Shown: positions 42,669 to 51,002, numbered from the stretch's first letter. The stretch: DNA of 64,000 nt from SLSG01 sp964477035 (GCA_964477035.1 CAYZCW010000007.1:62001-126000); one strand, 5' to 3'. Program-made: numbers and translations. The notes: generated from the letters alone by a model not told the origin.

Positions 42669-44009
42669 ATGGATGCACAACTTAAGAAATTTATGGATTA
42701 TGTGGTCGCTAAAAACCCTTCGGAAAGGGCCTTCCACCAGGCCGTTCAGGAGGTGGCAGAGACCATCATCCCCTTCCTTGAGGAAAATCCGAAATACAAG
42801 GCCGCCAAAGTCTTCGAGCGCATGATCGAGCCGGAAAGGGTCATCATGTTCCGGATCCCCTGGATAGATGACAAGGGGGAAGTGCAGATCAACCGCGGTT
42901 TCCGCATCGAAATGAACAGCGCGATCGGCCCCTATAAGGGAGGGATGCGCTTTCACCCCACCGTGGACCTGGGCGTGCTCAAGTTCCTGGCTTTCGAGCA
43001 GGTGTTCAAGAACAGCCTGACCACCCTGCCCCTGGGAGGCGGCAAGGGAGGCAGCGATTTCGATCCCAAGGGAAAGAGCGACAATGAAGTGATGCGGTTC
43101 TGCCAGAGCCTGATGACGGAGCTGTTTCGCCATATCGGGCCCGATACCGATGTGCCGGCAGGGGACATCGGGGTGGGCGGCCGCGAGATCGGCTTCATGT
43201 ACGGACAATACAAGCGCATCCGCAATGAGTTTACCGGGGTCTTTACCGGCAAGGGCCTGGAATACGGAGGCAGCGTGATCCGTCCAGAGGCCACGGGTTA
43301 CGGCACGGTGTATTTTGCCCAGGAAATGCTCGCCACCATCAATGAAGGCATCAAGGGCAAGACGGTGGCCATCAGCGGCTCGGGCAACGTGGCCCAGTTT
43401 GCCACCCAGAAGGTGATCGAGCTGGGCGGCAAGGTCGTCACCCTGTCCGACTCCAACGGCTATATTTACGACAAGGACGGCATCGACACCGAAAAGCTTC
43501 ATTATGTGATGAACCTCAAGAACGTGAAACGCGGCCGCATCCGTGAGTATGCCGATCAGTACGGCTGCAAATACGTGGAGGGGGTTTCCCGTCCCTGGAT
43601 GGAGAAGTGCGACATCGCCCTGCCCTGCGCGACCGAGAACGAGCTGAACGAGGAGGAGGCCAAAGCCCTTGTGGCCAATGGCTGCATCTGCGTGTCAGAG
43701 GGTGCCAACATGCCTTCCACCCCGGAGGCCGTGGAGGTGTTTTTGAACAACAAGATACTCTATGGTCCCGGCAAGGCGGCCAATGCCGGCGGGGTCGCCA
43801 CGAGCGGACTGGAAATGAGCCAGAACTCCCTGCGCCTGTCCTGGACCCGGGAGGAAGTGGACCAGCGCCTGCACAACATCATGATCAACATCCACAAAAC
43901 CTGCGTCACCTTCGGACAGGAAGGAGACTTTATCAATTATGTGAAGGGCGCCAACATCGGCGGTTTCGTGAAAGTGGCCGATGCCATGATCGCACAGGGG
44001 TATGTGTAA
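42669..44009 (+). CDS. Glutamate dehydrogenase, hexameric type (copy 2)
   Basis: The second class I GDH has 446 residues. NSAIGPYKGGMRFHPTV, LAFEQVFKNSLTTLPLGGGKGGSDFDPKGKS, DVPAGDIGVGGREIGFMYG, the Rossmann motif VAISGSGNVAQFA and PGKAANAGGVATSGLE mirror copy 1, with consistent substitutions (GGGKGG for GGAKGG; SGSGNVAQ for SGFGNVS). The two are separate paralogues, not a recent duplication. It is divergent from the long receiver/PPDK_N gene, with 258 bp of AT-rich DNA between. The pair may divide anabolic and catabolic roles or coenzymes. Confidence 0.96.
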   Translation: MDAQLKKFMDYVVAKNPSERAFHQAVQEVAETIIPFLEENPKYKAAKVFERMIEPERVIMFRIPWIDDKGEVQINRGFRIEMNSAIGPYKGGMRFHPTVDLGVLKFLAFEQVFKNSLTTLPLGGGKGGSDFDPKGKSDNEVMRFCQSLMTELFRHIGPDTDVPAGDIGVGGREIGFMYGQYKRIRNEFTGVFTGKGLEYGGSVIRPEATGYGTVYFAQEMLATINEGIKGKTVAISGSGNVAQFATQKVIELGGKVVTLSDSNGYIYDKDGIDTEKLHYVMNLKNVKRGRIREYADQYGCKYVEGVSRPWMEKCDIALPCATENELNEEEAKALVANGCICVSEGANMPSTPEAVEVFLNNKILYGPGKAANAGGVATSGLEMSQNSLRLSWTREEVDQRLHNIMINIHKTCVTFGQEGDFINYVKGANIGGFVKVADAMIAQGYV

Positions 44010-44043
44010 GGGTCCGGAAACTGAGTAAGGCAAGTGTACGGTC

Positions 44044-45123
44044 CTACGACCTTGTGCTGAGGAATGCCGCCGCGATTTTAGAGGCGGCATTCCCATTTCC
44101 GTACAGCCCGTCCGGAAAGGCCGGAGGCTTTGCCATAAAGTCCGAAGCCGCACCGGAAACGGCCTCCGGGTCGGTGCCGCACAACACATTGCAGCCGCTG
44201 TCGGTCAGTTCAGTCCATTCGGTTTCCCGGCGGAGGGTGATGCACGGCTTTTTGAAGAAGCAGGCCTCTTTCTGCAGGCCCCCGCTGTCGGTCATCACCA
44301 TCCGGCAGTGCTTCAGCAGCCAGAGCATCTGCAGGTATCCCTGGGGCTCCAGACGGAGGATACGCCCCGAAAGTCCCGGCCCTCCCATGCGTTGCATGGC
44401 CAGCCAGGTGCGCGGATGCACCGGGAAGACCACCGGTATGGATTCCGACACCCTGCGGAGGCCGTCGACCACCTCCTGCAGGCGGTCCGGATTGTCTGTG
44501 TTTTCGGCCCGGTGGACGGTGGCCAGCACGAAATCCTCCGGCAGGCGGATCCCCTCCGGCGCACTGGCCCGGTCCAGGAACATCAGGGCGGCGTCCAGCA
44601 TCACGTCGCCGGTCTGCTCGATGCGCACGCCAAAATGCGCAAAGCCTTCCTTTTCCAGGTTTTCCGCCGCGGTCTTTGTGGGGCAGAACAGCAGGCTGCT
44701 TACCCGGTCGGTGAGGATGCGGTTGATCTCCTCGGGCATGCCTGTGTTGAAAGAGCGCAGACCGGCCTCCACGTGGGCCACGGGGATGTGCCCTTTGGCG
44801 GCTGCCAGGGCCCCGGCCAGGGTGGAGTTTGTGTCGCCGTACACCATGACGTGGTCCGGTTTTTCCTCCAGGAGGATTCCCTCGATGGCTTCCAGCATCC
44901 TGCCGGTCATCGCCCCATGGGTCATGCTGTGGATGCCCAGGTTGTACCGGGGCCGGGGAATGTCCATTTGTTCAAAGAACACCTCACTCATGCGGTGGTC
45001 GAAATGTTGCCCGGTATGCAGGAGGACTTCCTGAATGGTCCCTGTGGCGGCCAGTGCCCGGCAAACGGGGGCGGCCTTGATGAACTGGGGACGGGCCCCG
45101 ATGATGGTGAGGATCTTATGCAT
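44044..45123 (-). CDS. wecB: UDP-N-acetylglucosamine 2-epimerase (non-hydrolysing)
   Basis: It converts UDP-GlcNAc to UDP-ManNAc for cell-surface polysaccharide. It is 359 residues from the ATG at 45123. GARPQFIKAAPVCRAL, TGQHFDHRMSEVFFEQ, VYGDTNSTLAGALAA, VAHVEAGLRS, PEEINRILTDRVS, VTVHRAENTDNP-like ATVHRAENTDNP and MTDSGGLQKEACFFKKPCITLRRETEW are the family blocks with the expected catalytic His/Glu/Asp residues. Its start overlaps the flippase stop by 8 bp, so both belong to one surface-glycan operon. Confidence 0.96.
   Translation of the reverse strand: MHKILTIIGARPQFIKAAPVCRALAATGTIQEVLLHTGQHFDHRMSEVFFEQMDIPRPRYNLGIHSMTHGAMTGRMLEAIEGILLEEKPDHVMVYGDTNSTLAGALAAAKGHIPVAHVEAGLRSFNTGMPEEINRILTDRVSSLLFCPTKTAAENLEKEGFAHFGVRIEQTGDVMLDAALMFLDRASAPEGIRLPEDFVLATVHRAENTDNPDRLQEVVDGLRRVSESIPVVFPVHPRTWLAMQRMGGPGLSGRILRLEPQGYLQMLWLLKHCRMVMTDSGGLQKEACFFKKPCITLRRETEWTELTDSGCNVLCGTDPEAVSGAASDFMAKPPAFPDGLYGNGNAASKIAAAFLSTRS
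44061..44093. repeat. Perfect 11 bp inverted repeat at the wecB 3' end
   Basis: GGAATGCCGCC (44061-44071) and GGCGGCATTCC (44083-44093) are separated by 11 nt, within the last codons of wecB and between it and the convergent gdh copy 2. No T-tract follows, so a terminator role is uncertain. Confidence 0.7.
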
Positions 45124-46390
45124 GCCTGATGGTCTTTTCATATCGGTTGAGGGTGTGCCGTGCCAGGAAAAAATTAAGGGCATAGGCCAACACGTCCATG
45201 GCGGCCAGCGCGGTGATAAAACCCGCGATGCCCCAATGCCGGAACAGGGGCAGGGCGGCAATCATCACGAAGTAGGAGACCTGCCAGGCGGCCTGGACTT
45301 TCAGTTTGCGCAGGCCGACAAATATCATGGACAGGGGGGAGGCGATGGTTCGCAGGGCAGACCCCCACACGAGGATCCGGGCATATTCTCCGGCCTCGCG
45401 GTAGGGCGCTCCGGCATACAGGCCCAGCAGCCAGGGCCCGGCCAGTACCAGCAGCAAGACTTTCAGGGCGGCCATGGCGGCCAGCATCAGGGCCAGCTGC
45501 CGGAAGTCCCTCGCCAGGCTTTGTGTCAGCCTGCTTTTTTCACTTACTGACTGAAGAAAGACCTGTCCGACGCTCATGGTGAGCACCGAAGCCGGGATGA
45601 GCAGCACCAGCCGGGTCAGGTCAAAAAAACCCGCCGTCTCCTGGGAGAAGAATTTGTTGATATACAGGGTGGGCAGCATCAGGCAAAGCATGTTGAGCAG
45701 GGTGGGCAGCAGGTAATACAGGGGAAAGTCCCGGTACTGACGGGCAAGCTGCCCCTGCCGCCGGAAGGAATGCAGCCTGGGGGTGAATCGGTACCGCCGC
45801 ATCTGCCGCAGGCCGCTGCCCACATTGGCCAGGTGCCCCGCCACATCGCCCGCCACCAGCCCGGCCGGGAAGCGCGCCAGCCCGGAGACCATCTGAACGG
45901 CCCCCTCGGCGATCCGGCGCATGCCCTTGTTGACCGACAGGGGACGAAATGCCTTCTGCCGCGTCAGGTAGTGGTTCATGCACTGGTAGGTCCCCAGGAG
46001 GGCCACACTGGCAGGGGCCAGCAGCAACCAGGGGGCATAGCCGGGTTCCAGGTTCAGGAAGGCCGCTGCCTGCCGGTGGAACAAAAGGGTGGCCGCCGCC
46101 AGGACCAGGGCGAAAGCCAGGTTGATGTAAAAGCCAAGGAAAAAAAGGTTCACCGCATCGCTGTGCCGGCGCGGCTGCACGATGGCCATTTCGTACCGCA
46201 GCGGCCCCACCGCCGCCAGGATGGCCGTCAGGCTGATGAAGACGGCATAGGCCCCGAAATCCTCCGGGCTGAACAGCCTCCTGAGCACGGGTTGCAGGAC
46301 GATGGCCACCAGCTGGGCAGCCGCCGTTCCGGCGGCCAGGGTGAGAATGCCTTTGAATAAATCCCGGTTGGGGTTCCTGAGGAAAGACAT
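45116..46390 (-). CDS. Oligosaccharide flippase (Wzx-like)
   Basis: This MATE/Wzx-type polysaccharide exporter has 424 residues and about twelve helices. The start FLRNPNRDLFKGILTLAAGTAAAQLVAIVLQPVLRRLFSPEDFGAYAVFISL is the typical polysaccharide synthase-family opening (R..S...FG). It flips lipid-linked glycan units across the inner membrane. The ATG at 46390 gives the expected N-terminus; an open frame upstream overlaps the aroK promoter. It lies directly before wecB (overlapping) and is divergent from aroK. Confidence 0.88.
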   Translation of the reverse strand: MSFLRNPNRDLFKGILTLAAGTAAAQLVAIVLQPVLRRLFSPEDFGAYAVFISLTAILAAVGPLRYEMAIVQPRRHSDAVNLFFLGFYINLAFALVLAAATLLFHRQAAAFLNLEPGYAPWLLLAPASVALLGTYQCMNHYLTRQKAFRPLSVNKGMRRIAEGAVQMVSGLARFPAGLVAGDVAGHLANVGSGLRQMRRYRFTPRLHSFRRQGQLARQYRDFPLYYLLPTLLNMLCLMLPTLYINKFFSQETAGFFDLTRLVLLIPASVLTMSVGQVFLQSVSEKSRLTQSLARDFRQLALMLAAMAALKVLLLVLAGPWLLGLYAGAPYREAGEYARILVWGSALRTIASPLSMIFVGLRKLKVQAAWQVSYFVMIAALPLFRHWGIAGFITALAAMDVLAYALNFFLARHTLNRYEKTIRHA

Positions 46391-46419
46391 GTCGGCGGGA
46401 TTGGGGGGAGCGATTCCTG

Positions 46420-46427
46420 CAAAGGTA
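46420..46427 (-). promoter_or_regulatory. Candidate -7 box for the flippase-wecB operon
   Basis: TACCTTTG on the minus strand (46427-46420) matches TAnnTTTG exactly. It predicts a start near 46413 and a 23 nt leader. It sits just upstream of the aroK -33 element, so the divergent promoters overlap. Confidence 0.4.
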
Positions 46428-46433
46428 GTTGAT

Positions 46434-46466
46434 TTTGCTTTTCGCCGGATTTTTCCGTTACTTTTG
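46434..46466 (+). promoter_or_regulatory. Promoter of aroK, nearly leaderless
   Basis: TTTG (46434-46437), a 21 nt spacer and TACTTTTG (46459-46466) form a full Bacteroidota promoter. Transcription should start near 46473, only 3 nt before the ATG at 46476 (9 nt before the one at 46482). Confidence 0.6.
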
Positions 46467-46475
46467 CCAAAAGCT

Positions 46476-46994
46476 ATGGCCATGCGCATCTACCTCCTGG
46501 GCTTCATGGGCAGCGGAAAGAGTTCCCTGGGCCGGCGGCTTGCCCGCAGGCTGGGGTATGATTTCTATGATACCGACCAGGCGGTGGAAGCCCGCTGGGG
46601 CATGAGCGTGGCGGAGATGTTCCAACGGGAGGGGGAGGCCGTTTTCCGTGACAGGGAGCGGCAGGCGCTGCTGGAGACGGCCGGCATGGAGCGGGTCGTG
46701 GTGGCCACCGGGGGCGGGACGCCCTGTCACGGAGACAACATGGCATTCATCAGGCAGCACGGGGTGTCGGTCTACCTGCGCATGGCAGAGTCGAGCCTGG
46801 CCCACCGCCTGGAGCATGCCCGGGTGCCACGCCCCCTGGTTAAAGGACTCAAAGGGCCTGCCTTGCTGCAGGAGATTACCCGGCGGCTTGCGGAACGGGA
46901 GCCCTGGTACCTGCAGGCCCATTGCATCATCAAGGGGGAAACCGTGAGGCCCGACCATGTCATTGCGCTGGTGTTCGGGGAAGGGAACCCTTAG
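46476..46994 (+). CDS. aroK: Shikimate kinase
   Basis: This ATP-dependent kinase of the shikimate pathway has 172 residues. GFMGSGKSSLGRRLARRLGYDFYDTD carries the P-loop and the shikimate-binding Asp. FQREGEAVFRDRERQAL contains the conserved Arg/Glu and VVATGGGTPC is the glycine-rich substrate motif. ARVPRPLVKG is the lid Arg region. Two ATGs are close (46476 and 46482); the second gives the more usual MRIYLLGFMG. The frame is open further upstream to 46302, but that part overlaps the divergent promoter. Confidence 0.95.
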   Translation: MAMRIYLLGFMGSGKSSLGRRLARRLGYDFYDTDQAVEARWGMSVAEMFQREGEAVFRDRERQALLETAGMERVVVATGGGTPCHGDNMAFIRQHGVSVYLRMAESSLAHRLEHARVPRPLVKGLKGPALLQEITRRLAEREPWYLQAHCIIKGETVRPDHVIALVFGEGNP

Positions 46995-47064
46995 GGATCA
47001 TTTCAGGACCGGCTGTCCGGACCCGTTTCGCCTGTCGGCGGGCCGGCCCGCCGGGAAGCGCTGC

Positions 47065-47631
47065 TCAGTTCAGGATGGGGTCGGCCGGGAAATTGGCCCA
47101 GATGGCGTAGTCGTTGCCCAGTTCCTTCAGCAGGTTGCTCCAGAGCTTTTCGGGCTTTTGTTCCATGGCCATGTCGCGCTGGCACTGGGTGATGATCCAG
47201 GACTTCTCCAGCATTTCGCGGTCGAGCTGTCCGGGCTCCCATCCTGAATAGCCGATGAAAAAACGCACCTCCGGGGAGGTGACAACCCCCTGGTCGATCA
47301 GCTCCATGAGCTTCTGGATCTCCCCGCCCCAGTAAAGGCCCTGCATGATCTCGATGCTGCCCGGTATTTGTTCTCCTACGGTATGCAGGTAGAACAGACG
47401 TTCGGGGTGGACGGGGCCGCCCAGAAAGAGCGGGAAATCATTGTTGGGGAACTCCTTGACGACCTCGTTGAGCTTCAGGTGAATGGGTTTATTCAAAATC
47501 AGACCGATGCTGCCTTCGGATTCATTGTGCTCCACCAACAACACCACACTGCGCCCGAAATAAAAGTCGCGCAATGCGGGCTCACTGATCAGCAGCTTTC
47601 CCCTGGATGGCGTTTGTTGTTTCTTGATCAT
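47065..47631 (-). CDS. YqgE/AlgH family protein (UPF0301)
   Basis: This 188-residue protein opens PSRGKLLISEPALRDFYFGRSVVLLVEHNESEGSIGLILNKPI, the hallmark of AlgH/YqgE. FLGGPVHPERLFYLHT, YWGGEIQKLMELI and RFFIGYSGWEPGQLDREM follow. The biochemical role is unclear; in Pseudomonas the homologue influences alginate production. It is convergent with aroK (70 bp between) and divergent from murL. Confidence 0.9.
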   Translation of the reverse strand: MIKKQQTPSRGKLLISEPALRDFYFGRSVVLLVEHNESEGSIGLILNKPIHLKLNEVVKEFPNNDFPLFLGGPVHPERLFYLHTVGEQIPGSIEIMQGLYWGGEIQKLMELIDQGVVTSPEVRFFIGYSGWEPGQLDREMLEKSWIITQCQRDMAMEQKPEKLWSNLLKELGNDYAIWANFPADPILN

Positions 47632-47675
47632 GGCAAACCTGGCTCAATGATGGGTCGCGGTATGAGGCTTTTTGT

Positions 47676-47683
47676 TACTTTTG
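47676..47683 (+). promoter_or_regulatory. Candidate -7 box for murL-murD2
   Basis: TACTTTTG matches TAnnTTTG exactly. The start should lie near 47690 with a 59 nt leader. The -33 region has no clear TTTG. Confidence 0.4.
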
Positions 47684-47692
47684 ATGTGTTGC

Positions 47693-47723
47693 TAAAGTTA
47701 GGTACAAAAACCACACCAATCAA
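47693..47723 (-). promoter_or_regulatory. Candidate promoter of yqgE
   Basis: On the minus strand TTG (47723-47721), a 20 nt spacer and TAACTTTA (47700-47693; one mismatch) predict a start near 47686, within the murL promoter on the opposite strand. Confidence 0.35.
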
Positions 47724-47748
47724 CAACCAGATCCCTTTCAATGTTCAA

Positions 47749-49212
47749 ATGGAGTCCCCCGGCCGGAGCACAGCATACCATTCCCTGAGGCGGCAGTATC
47801 CTGTCTTTGTGTACGATTCCTTTTTCATCCGCCCGCATGAGAAAGGGGTGGCGCTCGATTTTGTGTTTTCCGTCGGACGGGACCTGGTGTTCCGGCCCCG
47901 CCTGTTGCTCTGCATGACCCCTCCGGCTGCGGACCGCCTGGAGGGGCCCGACATCCGCAGCCTGGCATTTCAGGTGGGCATGGTGGAGATGATTTCCTAC
48001 TGGAAGGCGTTTTGTTCGCCGGAGATCCGCATCCTGCCCCACACCCTGGATGCGGAAGGGCAAGCCTGGTGGAAGGACCTGTTTTTAAAGGGCCTGGGAG
48101 AGTTTTTTTACACCAATGGCATTCCCGCACCCGGTCCGGACCTGTTTGCGTTTCATTTCGGGCCGGAGGCCCGGCCCCTCCCGGCAGGAGAGGCGCAGGT
48201 GGCCTCCCCGGATGCCGGCCGTACAACGGGTGAGATCATGGTGCCGGTGGGCGGGGGCAAGGATTCGGTTGTGACCCTGGAGCTGTTGCGCCGGGCGGGA
48301 CGGACCCTCCGGCCCCTGGTGATCAACCAGAGGGGGGCCACCCGGGAGGTGATCCGGGCATCGGGCGTTCCCGCAGACCAGGTGCTGGAGGTGGAGCGCA
48401 CGATCGACCCGCTGCTGCTGGAGCTGAACGCCAAAGGCTTTCTGAACGGGCACACCCCCTTCTCTGCCATGCTGGCCTTCGTGGCCTCTCTGGCGGCCAG
48501 CCTTCAGGGCATTCAGGCCATCGCCCTGTCGAATGAATCCAGCGCCAGCGAGGACACCATCCCGGGCACCGGCATCAACCACCAGTATTCCAAATCCCTG
48601 GCCTTCGAAGCCGCCTTCCGCAGTCATATAGGGCGATGCTTCGGGCTGTACGACCTGTACTTCAGCTTCCTGCGGCCCCTGAATGAACTGCAGATCGCTG
48701 CCCTGTTCTCCGGCATGCCTGCCTACCACGGGGTGTTCAGAAGCTGCAATGCCGGGAGCAGAACGGACAGCTGGTGCCGTAAATGCGCCAAGTGCCTGTT
48801 TACCTATGTGATCCTGGCGCCCTTCATGGACCGTGATGCCCTGTTGTCCGTGTTCGGGGCCGACCTGCTGGAGGATGCCACACTGGGGGGCCTGCTGGAC
48901 CAGCTCAGCGGGGTGGCGCCGGATAAGCCCTTCGATTGTGTGGGCACCACAGGGGAGGTGAAGGCCGCCCTGTCATTCCTGATCCGGCGGTACGAGAACG
49001 AGGGCCGGCCCCTGCCTGCCCTGCTCAGGCGTTACCGGGACACCCAGACGGAGTCTGTCGGTTCCCCGCGGCTGGCTCCTTATCTAAAGGGCTGGCACCT
49101 GCCCCACTTCGTACCGGAGCCGCTGCAGGCCCTGCTGCACGATGCCCTCAGGCAGTTGCCGCCGGTGGAGGGAGGGATGGAGACGCCAGGACCATCCGAC
49201 AAAATAGTATAA
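47749..49212 (+). CDS. murL: UDP-MurNAc-L-Ala-L-Glu epimerase (MurL-like)
   Basis: The 487-residue protein resembles MurL, known from Xanthomonas, which epimerises the L-Glu of UDP-MurNAc-L-Ala-L-Glu to D-Glu using ATP (giving AMP and PPi). An N-terminal domain (1-155) is followed by a PP-loop-like GGGKDS at 168-173 (MVPVGGGKDSVVTLELL), consistent with that AMP-forming reaction. SNESSASEDT (261-270) and the Cys cluster C333, C343, C346, C349 (WCRKCAKC) are further landmarks. The ATG at 47749 was chosen because the upstream frame overlaps yqgE. A murD-like gene follows 4 bp later, as expected for the MurD2-MurL route. The assignment rests on recall of the family pattern and context. Confidence 0.8.
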   Translation: MESPGRSTAYHSLRRQYPVFVYDSFFIRPHEKGVALDFVFSVGRDLVFRPRLLLCMTPPAADRLEGPDIRSLAFQVGMVEMISYWKAFCSPEIRILPHTLDAEGQAWWKDLFLKGLGEFFYTNGIPAPGPDLFAFHFGPEARPLPAGEAQVASPDAGRTTGEIMVPVGGGKDSVVTLELLRRAGRTLRPLVINQRGATREVIRASGVPADQVLEVERTIDPLLLELNAKGFLNGHTPFSAMLAFVASLAASLQGIQAIALSNESSASEDTIPGTGINHQYSKSLAFEAAFRSHIGRCFGLYDLYFSFLRPLNELQIAALFSGMPAYHGVFRSCNAGSRTDSWCRKCAKCLFTYVILAPFMDRDALLSVFGADLLEDATLGGLLDQLSGVAPDKPFDCVGTTGEVKAALSFLIRRYENEGRPLPALLRRYRDTQTESVGSPRLAPYLKGWHLPHFVPEPLQALLHDALRQLPPVEGGMETPGPSDKIV

Positions 49213-49216
49213 AATT

Positions 49217-50608
49217 ATGGACACCAAGCGGTTTGAGGCATTGTTCGCTGCCCGCCCCAGGGTGGCCCTGCTCGGTTTCGGGCAGGAGGGGCAGTCCACC
49301 TTCCACACCCTGAGGCGCTATGTTCCCGGCCTGCAACTCTCCGTTTGCGACCGGTCTCCGGAGGTGGCCTCCCTCAGGGAACGCTTCGACCCGGACGGGC
49401 AGGCCGCCTGGTGGACCGGGGCGGGCTATCTGGAGGGCCTCCGGGAGGCGGACCTCATCATCCGTTCGCCCGGCATCCCTTTCCGGGTGCTGGAGGGCCT
49501 CGGGCTGCAGGCCGCGGTGGAATCCCAGACCGGGCTGTTCCTTGCCCTGTTCCGGGACCGCATCGCAGGGATCACCGGCACCAAGGGCAAAAGCACGACC
49601 TCCTCCCTGTTACATCACATCCTCTCGTCTGCCGGAAAGCGGTCCGTCCTGGCGGGCAACATCGGCCGGCCCGTGTTCGAGCTGATCCCGGACATGCGGG
49701 AAGACACCCTGGTGGTGTTCGAGATGAGCAGCCACCAGCTGCAGTATGTTAGCCAATCGCCTCATGCGGCGGTGCTGCTGAATTTGTTTCCGGAACACCT
49801 GGACCACTATGCCTCCTACGAGGAATACGGACAGGCCAAGGCCAATATATGCCGCTGGCAGCACAAGGGGGATGCGGTCTTTTACAACCTGGAAAATGAA
49901 GGGATCAGGAGTCTGATGGGGCAGATGGCCATTCCTTCCTCCCGCATTGTTCTGGGCCGGGGAGGGGATTACCATGCCCGTTTCGAAGGGAACGACCTCC
50001 TGCTGCGGCTCCCGGCCCGGGAGGTACGCCTGAAGGATCTGGCCGGGAGGGTCCGCCTGCCGGGCCGGCACAACCTGATGAATGTGGCGGCTGCCGCCGC
50101 GGTGGCGGTGCATCTGGGGGTGGATACGGATTTTCTGCCCCGGGCCGTGGAAGGCTTTGAGGGCTTGCCACACCGGCTGGAGCATTGCGGGACAGTCGGG
50201 GGCGTTCAATTTTTCAACGACTCCATTTCCACCGTGCCGGAATCAACCCTGGCGGCCATCGACACCCTGCCCCGGACCGCCGCGCTCATCCTGGGCGGGC
50301 ACGACCGTGGCGTGGACTATGGGGTCATGATCCGCCGCATCGGACAGTCCGGCATCCCGACCCTGGTATTTGTGGGAGAGGCCGGCCGCCGCATGATGGG
50401 GCTGGCCTGCAACCTTACCTCCTACCGCGGAAAACAATGCCTGATGGCAGGCAGTTTCGACGAGGCGTTCTCCCTGGCCGCCGCCGCCTGCCGGGCGGGG
50501 GATGTCTGCCTGCTGTCGCCCGCGGCCGCCAGCTACGACAGCTTTGCCAACTTCCGGGAGCGGGGGGACCGGTTCAGGGAGCTGGTGGCCGGCCTGAAGC
50601 GATCGTAA
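49217..50608 (+). CDS. murD2: UDP-MurNAc-L-Ala--L-Glu ligase (MurD2-like)
   Basis: This Mur ligase has 463 residues. An N-terminal Rossmann-like domain (VALLGFGQEGQSTFHTL) is followed by the ATP-binding P-loop GTKGKST at 121-127, EMSSHQLQYV, LLNLFPEHLDHY and a C-terminal domain with NDSISTVPESTLAAID. The family is MurD, but it is located 4 bp after murL, which argues that it adds L-glutamate instead of D-glutamate. Sequence alone does not separate MurD from MurD2 here; the neighbour decides. Confidence 0.85.
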   Translation: MDTKRFEALFAARPRVALLGFGQEGQSTFHTLRRYVPGLQLSVCDRSPEVASLRERFDPDGQAAWWTGAGYLEGLREADLIIRSPGIPFRVLEGLGLQAAVESQTGLFLALFRDRIAGITGTKGKSTTSSLLHHILSSAGKRSVLAGNIGRPVFELIPDMREDTLVVFEMSSHQLQYVSQSPHAAVLLNLFPEHLDHYASYEEYGQAKANICRWQHKGDAVFYNLENEGIRSLMGQMAIPSSRIVLGRGGDYHARFEGNDLLLRLPAREVRLKDLAGRVRLPGRHNLMNVAAAAAVAVHLGVDTDFLPRAVEGFEGLPHRLEHCGTVGGVQFFNDSISTVPESTLAAIDTLPRTAALILGGHDRGVDYGVMIRRIGQSGIPTLVFVGEAGRRMMGLACNLTSYRGKQCLMAGSFDEAFSLAAAACRAGDVCLLSPAAASYDSFANFRERGDRFRELVAGLKRS

Positions 50609-50720
50609 CGGGCACTTGTCGTTGTGACGGCTCCCGGAAAACGGTGACGGTCCAGGAAAGTATTGGCGGCCTCCGGGCAGCATGGACGCACTCCGGCCGC
50701 CACCGCGGCCTCCGAGGGCG

Positions 50721-50738
50721 GCCCCTGCCGGCAGGGGC
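50721..50738. repeat. 18 bp GC palindrome downstream of murD2
   Basis: GCCCCTGCCGGCAGGGGC is a perfect palindrome, able to fold as a 7 bp stem with a CCGG loop, followed on plus by AAAGATTTTAAAG. It lies between the convergent murD2 and THX genes and might terminate murD2, though the T-run is weak. Confidence 0.45.
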
Positions 50739-50767
50739 AAAGATTTTAAAGCACACAACCGGGCGGT

Positions 50768-50902
50768 TCAGGCTTTTTTTCTTCCTTTTTTGGCGGGGGG
50801 CATGGCTGCGGCCGCCGGTTTGTCTTTCTTGCGAAGGCGTGTCTTGCCATAGGTTCCGCGGAACAGTTTCCCGCGGCGGGTTTTCTGATCTCCTTTTCCC
50901 AT
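50768..50902 (-). CDS. 30S ribosomal protein THX
   Basis: This very small basic protein has 44 residues. MGKGDQKTRRGKLFRGTYG followed by KTRLRKKDKP matches the Bacteroidota THX/bTHX consensus (MGKGDKKTRRGKI...G.YG..R). It binds the head of the 30S subunit. The Lys/Ala-rich tail is slightly extended. The open frame continues upstream to 51028, but the ATG at 50902 gives the exact family N-terminus. Confidence 0.9.
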   Translation of the reverse strand: MGKGDQKTRRGKLFRGTYGKTRLRKKDKPAAAAMPPAKKGRKKA

Positions 50903-51002
50903 AATATGTCTGTCAATAGATGGATGAAAAATGTTTTCGGGAAGCCCCGGCCGCTTTTCGCCGGGTCCCGGTCCCGCCCATTGGGGGCGTCGGCAGGTAA
51001 AT

